DNA from: Chryseobacterium turcicum
GTDB lineage: Bacteria; Bacteroidota; Bacteroidia; Flavobacteriales; Weeksellaceae
NCBI RefSeq assembly: GCF_021010565.1
Contig: NZ_JAJNAY010000001.1
Span: 1,220,001 to 1,284,000 of the forward strand
Direction of reading: 5' to 3'
Length of the DNA: 64,000 bases
Position numbers and translations under genes: made by a program. Below are positions 57,042-64,000 of the stretch, piece by piece (positions within the stretch are counted from its first letter, which is position 1; every line of letters begins with the position of its first letter). The notes beneath the pieces are model-generated. The model did no database searches, had not been told where the DNA came from, and saw only the letters and a program-made list of their open reading frames with translations.

Positions 57042-57941
57042 TTGAAGAATCTTAAATATTATTTAGCCGCCATTTTTGCATTTGCAACTTGGGGAACATT
57101 CAGTCTGGTTTTAAAACCACTGCATTCGTATGCTTCTTTAGATATTCTTTTTTACAGAGTGTTTAGTTGTGCCTTGATTATGTCGGTTGTTACCATTCTT
57201 TTCAGAAGAGCAAAGCTTAAAAATAATTTGAAATATTTTCAGAGTATTTCACAGAAAAGTAAATACAGAACAATAGGTTTAAATGTTTTAAGCAGTATTT
57301 TACTTACGGGAAATTGGTTTTCGTTTATTTATGTGATGAATCATATCAGTGTGAGAGCTACCTCTGTTGCTTATCTTGTATGCCCGATTATCACAACGAT
57401 TCTTGCTTTTTTTATTCTTCGCGAAAAACTGACAAAACTACAATGGCTTTCGGTGATTTTAAGTGGGGTAGGATGTATTCTGCTGTCGTATTCCAATCTT
57501 CTTGATATGTTGTACAGTAGTTTGATTGGCGCTACTTACGCCTGTTATCTGATTGTTCAAAGTACCAATAAGAAATTTGATAAGTTTCTGGTTCTTAACT
57601 TCCACATGATTTTGTCAGCACTCATTCTTTTGCCGTTTTTTCCGAAATATTCGGGAACTATTCCTACCGATTTTACTTTCTATTTTTATATTGAAATCAT
57701 CGCAATAATGTACACCATTGTTCCATTATTGTTGAATTTGTACGCATTATCGGGAATTGCCTCATCAAAAGTAGGCATGATTCTTAATATTAACCCGATT
57801 ATTGCCTTTATTTTAGCAGGAGCAGTTTATCATGAAGCGCTTGGAGGTTTGCAAATCCTATCTTATGGAATCATATTTTTGGCGGTTATTATTTTTAATG
57901 CAAAAGAAATTTTTAGACTAAAAGCAACAACAGCAGGATAA
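57042..57941 (+). CDS. EamA/DMT superfamily transporter, RarD-like
   Basis: 299 residues from a TTG start, chosen because it begins the first membrane segment (MKNLKYYLAAIFAFATWGTF). Ten hydrophobic segments are visible, in two halves of five, as in EamA proteins. LHSYASLDILFYRVFSCALIM is close to the RarD subgroup. It probably exports or imports a small metabolite; the substrate is unknown. No operon partner. Confidence 0.83.
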   Translation: MKNLKYYLAAIFAFATWGTFSLVLKPLHSYASLDILFYRVFSCALIMSVVTILFRRAKLKNNLKYFQSISQKSKYRTIGLNVLSSILLTGNWFSFIYVMNHISVRATSVAYLVCPIITTILAFFILREKLTKLQWLSVILSGVGCILLSYSNLLDMLYSSLIGATYACYLIVQSTNKKFDKFLVLNFHMILSALILLPFFPKYSGTIPTDFTFYFYIEIIAIMYTIVPLLLNLYALSGIASSKVGMILNINPIIAFILAGAVYHEALGGLQILSYGIIFLAVIIFNAKEIFRLKATTAG

Positions 57942-57967
57942 ATATTTAAAGTTAAATCAAAAAATAT

Positions 57968-58020
57968 CTCGCTGATTTTACAGATTGAGCAGATTTATTT
58001 CTATGCTTTTAATCTGCGAG
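57968..58020. repeat. Short copy of the AATCTGCGAG element
   Basis: CTCGCTGATTTTACAGATTG at the left and AATCTGCGAG at the right are inverted relative to each other, separated by about 20 bases. It is related to 55297-55416, with a shortened right arm. Confidence 0.6.
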
Positions 58021-58066
58021 AATTATATCAAACTAATTGGACGAAAATCAATAATAAAGAAATCTT

Positions 58067-58429
58067 TTAAGATTTAAAGGCTTTTTTGTGTATAATTCCC
58101 CATTTTTCCAATTCTTCAATAACGGGTTTTAGTTGAGAACCGATTTCTGTTAATTCATATTCAACCCTGGGAGGAACTTCTGCAAAAACGGTTCTTGTGA
58201 TAATTTTATCTTCTTCCAGTCTTCGCAGTTGCAGCGTAAGCATACGTTCTGTAATATTTCCTAAGCTTTTTCTGAGTTCTCCGAATCTGAGTTTCCCATT
58301 AATCAGATAACTGCAAATGGCCAAAGACCACTGCCCGCCAATTAATTTTGAAGCATACAGCTCGGGACATTCATCGATGAGAGCTTTCTTATTGGCAAAA
58401 TTGGTTGAAGTTTCCTTTATTTTAGTCAT
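58067..58429 (-). CDS. HxlR family transcriptional regulator
   Basis: 120 residues. The winged-helix core has LIGGQWSLAICSYLINGKLRFGEL, NITERMLTLQLRRLEEDKII and VEYELTEIG, the HxlR (MarR-like) family signature. Cys21 (DECPELYASKL) is at the position used for redox or quinone sensing in YodB/HypR-type members. It is divergent from an NAD(P)H oxidoreductase 89 bp away, with a shared inverted-repeat operator. It probably represses both genes until an electrophile or quinone modifies the Cys; this is inferred from family members. Confidence 0.9.
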   Translation of the reverse strand: MTKIKETSTNFANKKALIDECPELYASKLIGGQWSLAICSYLINGKLRFGELRKSLGNITERMLTLQLRRLEEDKIITRTVFAEVPPRVEYELTEIGSQLKPVIEELEKWGIIHKKAFKS

Positions 58430-58430
58430 T

Positions 58431-58488
58431 ACTTACATTTTTTATAGTACCATACAATGGGTTGCTAATGTACAAAATGTAAGTTACA
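58431..58488. promoter_or_regulatory. Probable HxlR operator region
   Basis: ACTTACAT at 58431-58438 (one base before the regulator's start codon) and ATGTAAGT at 58477-58484 are exact inverted copies. The second lies in the perfect dyad TGTAAGTTACA (58478-58488), six bases before the TATTTTTG element. Binding would block both divergent genes. Confidence 0.55.
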
Positions 58489-58493
58489 CCTAT

Positions 58494-58501
58494 TATTTTT
58501 G
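58494..58501 (+). promoter_or_regulatory. -7 element TATTTTTG of the oxidoreductase gene
   Basis: TATTTTTG fits TAnnTTTG and lies 17 bp before the ATG at 58519. The dyad directly upstream fits control by the divergent regulator. Confidence 0.5.
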
Positions 58502-58518
58502 TAAAAGAAATTTAAAAT

Positions 58519-59049
58519 ATGAAAACATTAGTAATCGTTACTCACCCAAAAATGGAAGAGTCGTTAATCAACAAAAGATGGGTGGAAGAATTGAAAAAGT
58601 TTCCCGAAAAATATACAGTTCATCAACTATATGAAAATTATCCTGACGAAAATATCGATGTTAAGAAAGAACAGAAATTGGTTGAAGCGTATGACAAAAT
58701 TATTTTCCAGTTTCCGTTTTATTGGTTTAGCAGTCCGCCATTATTGAAAAAATGGCTGGATGAAGTTCTTTTACACGGTTGGGCATATGGAAGTAAAAGT
58801 GGATTTAAAGTAGGGCAAAAAAAGATTGCTTTGGCAGTATCGGTAGGAGTGGATGATGAAGATTACAGCGCCGAAGGAAAATATAAATACACAATGATTG
58901 AATTGTTGAGACCTTTTGAACTGACTTTTGAATATATAAAAGCAGATTACAGAGAACCTTTTGTTTATTATGGAATGGAGCATACTCCTTCCCCAGAATG
59001 GATTGAGAAAAGTGTTCCTTTATATCTTGATTTTATCGATAAATTGTAA
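58519..59049 (+). CDS. NAD(P)H-dependent oxidoreductase, flavodoxin-like fold
   Basis: 176 residues. KTLVIVTHPKMEESLINKRW begins the flavin-binding strand. IIFQFPFYWFSSPPLLKKWLDEVLLHGWAYG is the conserved core (given here only as positions about 69-100) of the NQO1/KefF/MdaB family. It probably reduces quinones or nitroaromatics with two electrons, using FMN or FAD. It is divergent from an HxlR regulator, which in relatives controls just such an enzyme. Confidence 0.9.
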   Translation: MKTLVIVTHPKMEESLINKRWVEELKKFPEKYTVHQLYENYPDENIDVKKEQKLVEAYDKIIFQFPFYWFSSPPLLKKWLDEVLLHGWAYGSKSGFKVGQKKIALAVSVGVDDEDYSAEGKYKYTMIELLRPFELTFEYIKADYREPFVYYGMEHTPSPEWIEKSVPLYLDFIDKL

Positions 59050-59061
59050 AAATAGCTCAAT

Positions 59062-59101
59062 AAAACAAGCTGCTGACAGACAGTTGTCAGCAGTTTGTTT
59101 T
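59062..59101 (+). terminator. Terminator after the oxidoreductase gene
   Basis: AAACAAGCTGCTGACA and TGTCAGCAGTTTGTTT pair along the whole arm except one position, with a 6-base loop and T-rich end. It lies within the 85 bp before the next gene. Confidence 0.85.
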
Positions 59102-59134
59102 ATCTTAGCCTTTCCAACAGAAAAAACTATTCTC

Positions 59135-59686
59135 ATGAGTTATTGTTCAGCAGTCGAAAGAATGCAGCCCGAAAGCAGAAAAGAGCTTCACAAAAAATAT
59201 CACGACAATCATTACGGTTTTCCGATTCATGATGATAATGAATTGTTTGGAAGATTGATTATGGAAATCAATCAGGCAGGATTGAGCTGGGAAACTATTT
59301 TAAAAAAAGAAGAAAGTTTCAGGAAAGCGTATGATAATTTCAGCATACAAAAAATCGCTATTTACACAGAAGAAGACCGTGAAAGACTGCTCAGTGACCC
59401 AGGAATTATTAGAAATAAACTAAAGGTAAACGCTGCCATAGAAAATGCCAAAAGGATTATAGAACTTCAAAAAGAGTTCGGTTCTTTTGAAAAATGGCTG
59501 GAACATCATCATCCCAAAACGCTGCAGGAATGGATGAAAATTTTCAAAAAAACATTCAAATTTACCGGCGGAGAAATTGTAAATGAATTTTTAATGAGCA
59601 TTGGTTATTTAAAAGGAGCTCATGCAGAAGATTGTACTGTGAATGAGGAAATTTTGAAGCATAATCCGATGTGGCTTGTAGATTGA
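59135..59686 (+). CDS. tag: DNA-3-methyladenine glycosylase I
   Basis: 183 residues from the ATG at 59135; the longer open frame upstream overlaps the previous gene and its terminator and was not used. Zinc site: Cys4, His23, and His163/Cys167 (GAHAEDC), matching the Cys4/His17/His175/Cys179 site of E. coli Tag. GFPIHDDNELFGRLIME, QAGLSW and RNKLKVNAAIENAK are typical. The enzyme removes 3-methyladenine from alkylated DNA. It is a little shorter than E. coli Tag (187). A REP-like palindrome downstream acts as terminator. Confidence 0.93.
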   Translation: MSYCSAVERMQPESRKELHKKYHDNHYGFPIHDDNELFGRLIMEINQAGLSWETILKKEESFRKAYDNFSIQKIAIYTEEDRERLLSDPGIIRNKLKVNAAIENAKRIIELQKEFGSFEKWLEHHHPKTLQEWMKIFKKTFKFTGGEIVNEFLMSIGYLKGAHAEDCTVNEEILKHNPMWLVD

Positions 59687-59718
59687 GGTTAAGGTTAAGA
59701 ATTTTTTTTGGATTTTAT

Positions 59719-59780
59719 TCAATAGGAATGGGCTTCAGCCCATTTTTTAAAGTAACATTCAATTCGGCTTTAGCTTAAAC
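59719..59780. repeat. Truncated copy of the GGGCTTTAGCCC repeat, also a terminator hairpin
   Basis: TTCAATAGGAATGGGCTT and the hairpin AATGGGCTTCAGCCCATT followed by TTTTT resemble the larger units at 62761-63295, including a later TTCGGCTTTAGC. Located 33 bp after tag, it can serve as its terminator. Confidence 0.7.
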
Positions 59781-59785
59781 TTATT

Positions 59786-60304
59786 TTAATGAATATTTTC
59801 TGCTAAAACATATACAGAACATTTCCCAACATCTTGTATGTATATTTTTTTGCTAATTATTTTTACAGATTTTTTGTTGGTTCCATATCCTCCACCCATT
59901 TTAAACGCTACAATGGTTTCAATAATTATTTTCTGATCCTTCTTATAAATTACACCGTAAAAACTAGAAGATGACGACCTATCTAATAATTGATAAGCTG
60001 AATGGATATTTTCTGCATAAAACTCATCAACTTTTCCATTGTCGTACAGGATGAGATAGTCTTCATATTTTTTAGGGTCAGAACCTCTGTGTATTTCAAG
60101 TTTGGGAAATATGGGCTCAAAATCTCTATGGGTAATGTATGTACCTTCCATTACATATAGTTTGTTATAAACCGTTCCTTCAATTGGATGATTACCAAAT
60201 TTAGTCACTTTTTTTAAAAGCTTATTTTCTATATTCTGAACAGATTGGCAAGAAAGAAACGAAAAACAGAAAACACACCCTATTATATTTAAGAATTTTA
60301 TCAT
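59786..60304 (-). CDS. Putative lipoprotein of unknown function
   Basis: 172 residues. The signal ends in FSFLSC, a lipobox with Cys19, followed by QSVQNIENKLL without an acidic export signal, so it probably faces the periplasm. The mature domain has strands with YLILYDNGKVDEFYAENI and a poly-Ser stretch (RSSSSS at about 109-114). No family recognised. Followed in the same direction by two more minus-strand genes upstream at 60360 and 60762. Confidence 0.65.
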   Translation of the reverse strand: MIKFLNIIGCVFCFSFLSCQSVQNIENKLLKKVTKFGNHPIEGTVYNKLYVMEGTYITHRDFEPIFPKLEIHRGSDPKKYEDYLILYDNGKVDEFYAENIHSAYQLLDRSSSSSFYGVIYKKDQKIIIETIVAFKMGGGYGTNKKSVKIISKKIYIQDVGKCSVYVLAENIH

Positions 60305-60359
60305 TTTATAAAAGTATTTATTTGTTAATCGTTATTTAAAACCTGTAATTAATTTAAAA

Positions 60360-60743
60360 TTAAAGTAATAAACTAGAATTTATCTGACTTTGTATTCTTT
60401 TAATTATCATCGTAATAATTCTTTTATTAAAAACTTTACTATCAGATTGATACTCTTTCAATTCCTCTAAAGTAAACATTCCTATGGTCATCCCAATAAA
60501 AATGTTTTTTAACCCGTTGTCTTTCTGAATGCTTTGCTCTATCATTACATTTTTTTTAGGAGTAGATAAAGATTTAAAATCTGCATTTTGACGAATAGCA
60601 TAATTAATAAAAAGTGACAGATACAAATCATTTTGCAGCTTTAAAATAGGTCGCAAAGTTTGGTTCTGAAAAACTTCTGTAGAAGTTGCATTTTCTGAAA
60701 TGGGAATATTTAAAGACTGTCTTAAATCAATTTTAGTTGCCAT
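60360..60743 (-). CDS. Conserved small protein of unknown function
   Basis: 127 residues without signal peptide or membrane segment. Mainly helical, with FQNQTLRPILKLQNDLY, FINYAI and IGMTIGMFTLEELKEY. I have seen similar proteins in flavobacteria, sometimes named glyoxalase without clear basis; no glyoxalase metal motif is visible here. 18 bp downstream of the FAD oxidase gene, so probably co-transcribed with it. Confidence 0.65.
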   Translation of the reverse strand: MATKIDLRQSLNIPISENATSTEVFQNQTLRPILKLQNDLYLSLFINYAIRQNADFKSLSTPKKNVMIEQSIQKDNGLKNIFIGMTIGMFTLEELKEYQSDSKVFNKRIITMIIKRIQSQINSSLLL

Positions 60744-60761
60744 GATTTATATTGATTTCGA

Positions 60762-62231
60762 TTATTTATAGTGTAGATAAAATTTATTCTCAAAAATCTC
60801 TTGTGGGTCATATTTTCTTTTCAGTTCAAAAAAAGAATCAGCCTGAGGATAGACTTTTCTCATTTTTGCTTTGTTGATATGAAGACGGTAGGGAAGATAA
60901 AAAGTTCCTTCATTTTTTATGGTCATGTCGACTAATTTATTTGTCAATATTTTCATTGCATTTTCCTGTTGTGTCGTTTTTTTCTGGTTGAATAGTAAAA
61001 CAAAACCGAAAACATGTTCTCTTGCATAATTCATGTAGCTGTCTTCATCTTTATCTACGGCTCGAATGGTAATGTTGAGAAGGTCAACTTCAGAATCTTT
61101 TAAAATAGGCCTTATATCTTTTATAAACTGGTTGAATTTTCTTTCAGGAATAAAATATTCATGTAATAAATCTGTCGAATTGGGGTCTTTATTTTCTATC
61201 AGCGAAACATGACCATTTAATAATTCGTTGCGGGTGAAAACTGAGTTGTTTAAAATAGTATTCATTCCGGTTTCCAAATCCCAGCGAAGTCTTTTACCAT
61301 ATTCACTGTCTACGCTACTTCTGAAAATAACTCGCCTTATTTCTTTATTTTTTGTGTGTTGTTGGTCAAGAGAAAGGGCTTTAGTATTAGATTTTTCAAA
61401 ATAGATGATGGTCGCTTCATCCAGAAATTTCTTGTCTGAAATTCTCAGTCTTCCGAAAACCAAATTTACATTTTCATTCTCTGTGATGTATTTTTTATAA
61501 TAAGAAACATATTCGTCAGAGTTCATGGCGACCGATTTATATTTCAAAGCAACATTATCTACTACTTTCAGTTTTACATCCAAAATAATCCCGAAAAGCC
61601 CATAACCACCGATAACCAGTTTAAATAATTCAGGGTTTTCTTCGCGGCTGCAATTGATGATTTCTCCTTTGTCATTCATTAAAGTAAAAGAAACCACACT
61701 TGAAGAAATCGGCGGAAGGTTTTTTTGCCATCCATGTCCGTTTACACTCATCGAACCGCCAATAGAGAACGAACTAAAAGCCTGCATTACTGCCACAGAT
61801 TTTCCATATTTGTCTAAATAATTAATCGCATCTTCCCACAAAGCTCCCGAACCAATCGTTAAAATATTATGTTTCTGGTCGAGTTCCATGTGTTTGTAAG
61901 GAAGCATATTGAGAAGAATCCCTTTGGGATAAATGGAATGTCCGCCCATGCTGTGTTGAGCTCCTGCAATCGAAATTTTCAGATTTTTTTCTCTAGCATA
62001 TTGTATAACCTGTTTCAGTTGACTGATAATCTCGCTTTTGGCTTTGGGAACTGCAATTAAAGTATCAATTTCGGTAAGATTGAGCTGACTTGCATCATTG
62101 GTAAAACCTTTTGGAGTTTCGGTTTTAATATCTTGTTCTTTCCATTTTGTTTTTAAAATGTGAATAACCGGAACCGCAAGAAATATAAGAACGGTTACAA
62201 TTCCAATAATAAAAAGATACTTTTTTTTCAT
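60762..62231 (-). CDS. Membrane-anchored FAD-binding oxidoreductase (aldonolactone oxidase-like)
   Basis: 489 residues from the ATG at 62231, which begins a clean N-terminal membrane anchor (MKKKYLFIIGIVTVLIFLAV); a 36-residue upstream extension was rejected. The PCMH-type FAD domain (about 65-240) has ISIAGAQHSMGGHSIYPKG, FSIGGSMSVNGHGW and IGGYGLFGII. The C-terminal part (about 250-489) resembles D-arabinono-lactone/L-gulono-lactone oxidases (YDPQEIFENKFYLHY). It probably oxidises a sugar or lactone at the membrane, with the substrate unknown. First gene of the group 60360-62231. Confidence 0.85.
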   Translation of the reverse strand: MKKKYLFIIGIVTVLIFLAVPVIHILKTKWKEQDIKTETPKGFTNDASQLNLTEIDTLIAVPKAKSEIISQLKQVIQYAREKNLKISIAGAQHSMGGHSIYPKGILLNMLPYKHMELDQKHNILTIGSGALWEDAINYLDKYGKSVAVMQAFSSFSIGGSMSVNGHGWQKNLPPISSSVVSFTLMNDKGEIINCSREENPELFKLVIGGYGLFGIILDVKLKVVDNVALKYKSVAMNSDEYVSYYKKYITENENVNLVFGRLRISDKKFLDEATIIYFEKSNTKALSLDQQHTKNKEIRRVIFRSSVDSEYGKRLRWDLETGMNTILNNSVFTRNELLNGHVSLIENKDPNSTDLLHEYFIPERKFNQFIKDIRPILKDSEVDLLNITIRAVDKDEDSYMNYAREHVFGFVLLFNQKKTTQQENAMKILTNKLVDMTIKNEGTFYLPYRLHINKAKMRKVYPQADSFFELKRKYDPQEIFENKFYLHYK

Positions 62232-62331
62232 CTTCGGTAGAATAATAAGGAACGAAAATAGGGAAAATATTTTTGCTAAAAATATAAAGTGAATGTCCGT
62301 CTTTAAGCATAACGCTAAAATCAGCAGTCGT

Positions 62332-62426
62332 TTTGTCATTCCGTAGGAATCTCAACACACTGAAAATGGATTAGTTTAGATTGACTTCGTTGAACCACTA
62401 CGTTAGGTTTCCTGCGGAATGACAAA
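62332..62426. repeat. Palindromic repeat with TTTGTCATTCCG ends
   Basis: TTTGTCATTCCGTAGGAA at the left and TTCCTGCGGAATGACAAA at the right are inverted copies with one difference over 18 bases, and similarity runs a few bases inward. About 95 bp, noncoding, MITE-like. Confidence 0.75.
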
Positions 62427-62598
62427 CAAACTGTTAAAAATTAAGTTATTATTAATTACGGACAGACATAAAATATAATATCCTCATTTTCATATTCAAA
62501 AAATCACTACTTTAGTTTAACCTAAAACACACAATAAGGATTATTAAATACATTAACATTTAAAATCATAAATGATGTGAATTACAAATTTAAACAAT

Positions 62599-62751
62599 GT
62601 GCATTTAAACAATGCAAAACTGATATCTATTCTTGATGCAATTACCGTTCTTGAAACAGAACTGGCAAATTTCAACTTCAATCTTTCACCGAATCACTCC
62701 TCAAAACAACCGAATCGTTTTGGTCCCGAACCGGAAATTTGTGGTTTTTAA
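62599..62751 (+). CDS. Possible 50-residue peptide or gene remnant
   Basis: From a GTG, the frame reads LNNAKLISILDAITVLETEL and continues to PNRFGPEPEICGF before TAA. The composition looks coding-like: a helical first half and a Pro/Gly-rich tail with one Cys. No ATG start is available in frame and no promoter was seen. It may be a broken gene 3' part or a small peptide; I do not recognise it. Confidence 0.3.
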   Translation: MHLNNAKLISILDAITVLETELANFNFNLSPNHSSKQPNRFGPEPEICGF

Positions 62752-62760
62752 TTGAAATGA

Positions 62761-63295
62761 TACGATTTGAAGCCAAATGGTTTTTGTAATCAACCTGAGT
62801 TCTTGGATAAAGAAGGTTCTATAATTCAATAGGAATGGGCTTTAGCCCATTTATGTGAAGTGATATACATTTGGCTTTAGCCGAAATCTAATTCTAAGTT
62901 TCGGCTAAAGCCTTTGTATGCTCATTATTTGAAACATCGGGCTAAAGCCCGCCGCTATTGATACTTAAAACGAGCGAAAGTTTCAAGTTCGTGTCTGCAT
63001 TGAAAGCACAAGCGTGACGCTTGCGGGTACGATTTTAAATCAGATGTTTTCTGTAATTAACCTGAGTTCTTGGATAAAAAAGGTTCTATAATTCAATAGG
63101 AATGGGCTTTAGCCCATTTATGTGAAGTGGTATACATTGGGCTTTAGCCGAAATCTAATTCTAAGTTTCGGCTAAAGCCTTTGTATGCTCATTATTTGAA
63201 ACATCGGGCTAAAGCCCGCCGCTATTGATATTTAAAGCTGGAGTGAGCTTCAAGCTCGTGTCTATTTTGAAAGCACAAGCGTGATACTTGCGCTA
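62761..63295. repeat. Two tandem 267-bp units rich in palindromes
   Basis: Unit 1 starts at 62761 and unit 2 at 63028 (both TACGATTT). Each has AATGGGCTTTAGCCCATT, a 14-bp stem GGCTTTAGCCGAAA/TTTCGGCTAAAGCC, CGGGCTAAAGCCCG and CACAAGCGTGA-acttgcg-type ends. The units are almost identical in their central 180 bases and differ in the outer part. Confidence 0.88.
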
Positions 63296-63361
63296 GTGGG
63301 GGTGGATTTAATGTTAAAAAAACTCAAACCCTAAAACACTCATACTCTCCAACCCAAAAAC

Positions 63362-64000
63362 TCACCCCACCGTCGGCGTATTCTCCTCCTTCAAAATCTT
63401 TTTCTCTTTCATGGCGACCATCATTCTTTCGTATTTGTATTTTTTCCAGTCAAATTGGTTGAGGAAATCGAGGGCTGCAACAAATCCGGCATTGAAGAGC
63501 TGTTCTTTTTCTTCTCTTTTCATAAAGAAATTGAGCCAGTTGCTGGTTCCGCAGTTGACGGTTTTTATGCTGTAGAGATTGTAAAATGAATATTTGGTAA
63601 GGAAAGATTTATCATTAAAACCTTTTAATGTTTCAATGATATTTCCGGCGTAGGAGAGCGGCGTTTTAAGGATTTGTTCGCTTGTTTTTCCTTTCTCCTC
63701 TAAAATTGCTGAATCGCTGGTTAACTGCACCCCAAAAAGAGGGAGCCTGGTATAGAAAATATCCGACATATGAAAAAGGTCGATTGGAAAATTGGAAATA
63801 CTTCCACCATCGATAAAAATTCCGACTGGGTAAATGTCTTCTTTGGAGGTATTCATCCAGAATTTCCAGGCATATTTTACAGAATCGTCGTCTTTGTTGA
63901 TAAGTTTTTGCATGGGTTCAAAAAAGAAAGGAACAGACATCGAGGCACGCACAAATTCTGCCGGACTAATGTGTTTAAGCTCTTCTTCAGACCAATACAG
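63362..64000 (-). CDS. Patatin-like phospholipase, 5' end outside window
   Basis: The frame is open to the right edge, so only the C-terminal 212 or so residues are visible; the GTG near 63952 is not the true start. SPAEFVRASMSVPFFFEPM and VGIFIDGGSISNFPID are typical of the patatin domain, and the Asp of DGG is the second catalytic residue. The nucleophile motif GxSxG must lie beyond the window. Patatins cleave acyl chains from lipids; bacterial members may act on membranes or storage lipids. The cell location cannot be judged from this part. Confidence 0.82.
   Translation of the reverse strand: MYWSEEELKHISPAEFVRASMSVPFFFEPMQKLINKDDDSVKYAWKFWMNTSKEDIYPVGIFIDGGSISNFPIDLFHMSDIFYTRLPLFGVQLTSDSAILEEKGKTSEQILKTPLSYAGNIIETLKGFNDKSFLTKYSFYNLYSIKTVNCGTSNWLNFFMKREEKEQLFNAGFVAALDFLNQFDWKKYKYERMMVAMKEKKILKEENTPTVG

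Larger units (their letters stand above)
62232..63361. other. Noncoding repeat-rich region
   Basis: Over 1.1 kb with no full-length gene. It holds the palindrome at 62332-62426, a short frame at 62599-62751, and two tandem 267-bp units (62761-63295). The rest is AT-rich. Confidence 0.8.

Noticed and set aside
58961..59134. N-terminal extension of the glycosylase by 58 residues
   Set aside because: It would overlap the oxidoreductase gene and its terminator; the zinc-ligand Cys4 fits only the start at 59135.
62232..62339. N-terminal extension of the FAD oxidase by 36 residues
   Set aside because: It would add a second hydrophobic stretch before a normal N-terminal anchor and reaches into the palindrome at 62332.

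Overview
The window looks like chromosome of a flavobacterium of the Chryseobacterium group (Bacteroidota, Weeksellaceae). The inference rests on low G+C, many proteins with type IX secretion (T9SS) type A or type B C-terminal sorting domains, SprB-type repeats, lipoproteins with acidic residues after the lipobox cysteine, Bacteroidota-style TAnnTTTG promoter elements, and terminators of the GAGGCTGTC...GACAGCCTC kind. No rRNA, CRISPR array, transposase or integrase was seen.

Layout. (1) 1-14.2 kb, plus strand: two giant proteins of about 2,000 residues, the first cut by the left edge, then two small tail-fibre-like proteins and a terminator. None of the visible N-termini has a signal peptide. 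The set resembles the distal part of a phage-tail-like or extracellular contractile injection locus, but no sheath, tube or baseplate gene is visible, so this is inference. (2) 14.4-17.7 kb: two identical tRNA-Asp genes, a bestrophin-type channel and a CPA1 Na+/H+ antiporter. (3) 17.9-28.4 kb, minus strand: three tandem paralogous secreted proteins (IgGFc-binding-like N-terminus, type B sorting domain) and a GEVED/fibronectin-like adhesin with a type A sorting domain. (4) 28.7-31.5 kb: a membrane TPR-AraC regulator and a TPR-membrane partner lacking the DNA-binding part. (5) 31.6-37.6 kb, minus strand: a propeller-type sensor kinase, a LuxR-type response regulator and two secreted proteins.

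(6) 38.4-48.0 kb, plus strand, is the most unusual block: three tandem tail-collar-domain proteins, a periplasmic-binding-protein-like gene without a signal peptide, a formyltransferase overlapping it by one base, and an 1888-residue SprB-repeat adhesin with 18 repeats. A hairpin separates the collar genes from the rest.

(7) 48.1-64 kb is mostly housekeeping and accessory genes: an L,D-transpeptidase lipoprotein, a two-motif aspartic protease with a PDZ domain, an alpha/beta hydrolase, lipoproteins, a DoxD-DoxA fusion, a DMT transporter, a divergent HxlR regulator/NAD(P)H oxidoreductase pair with a probable operator, 3-methyladenine DNA glycosylase I, an FAD-linked oxidase and a patatin cut by the right edge. 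Several families of noncoding palindromic repeats lie between these genes, densest at 62.3-63.3 kb.
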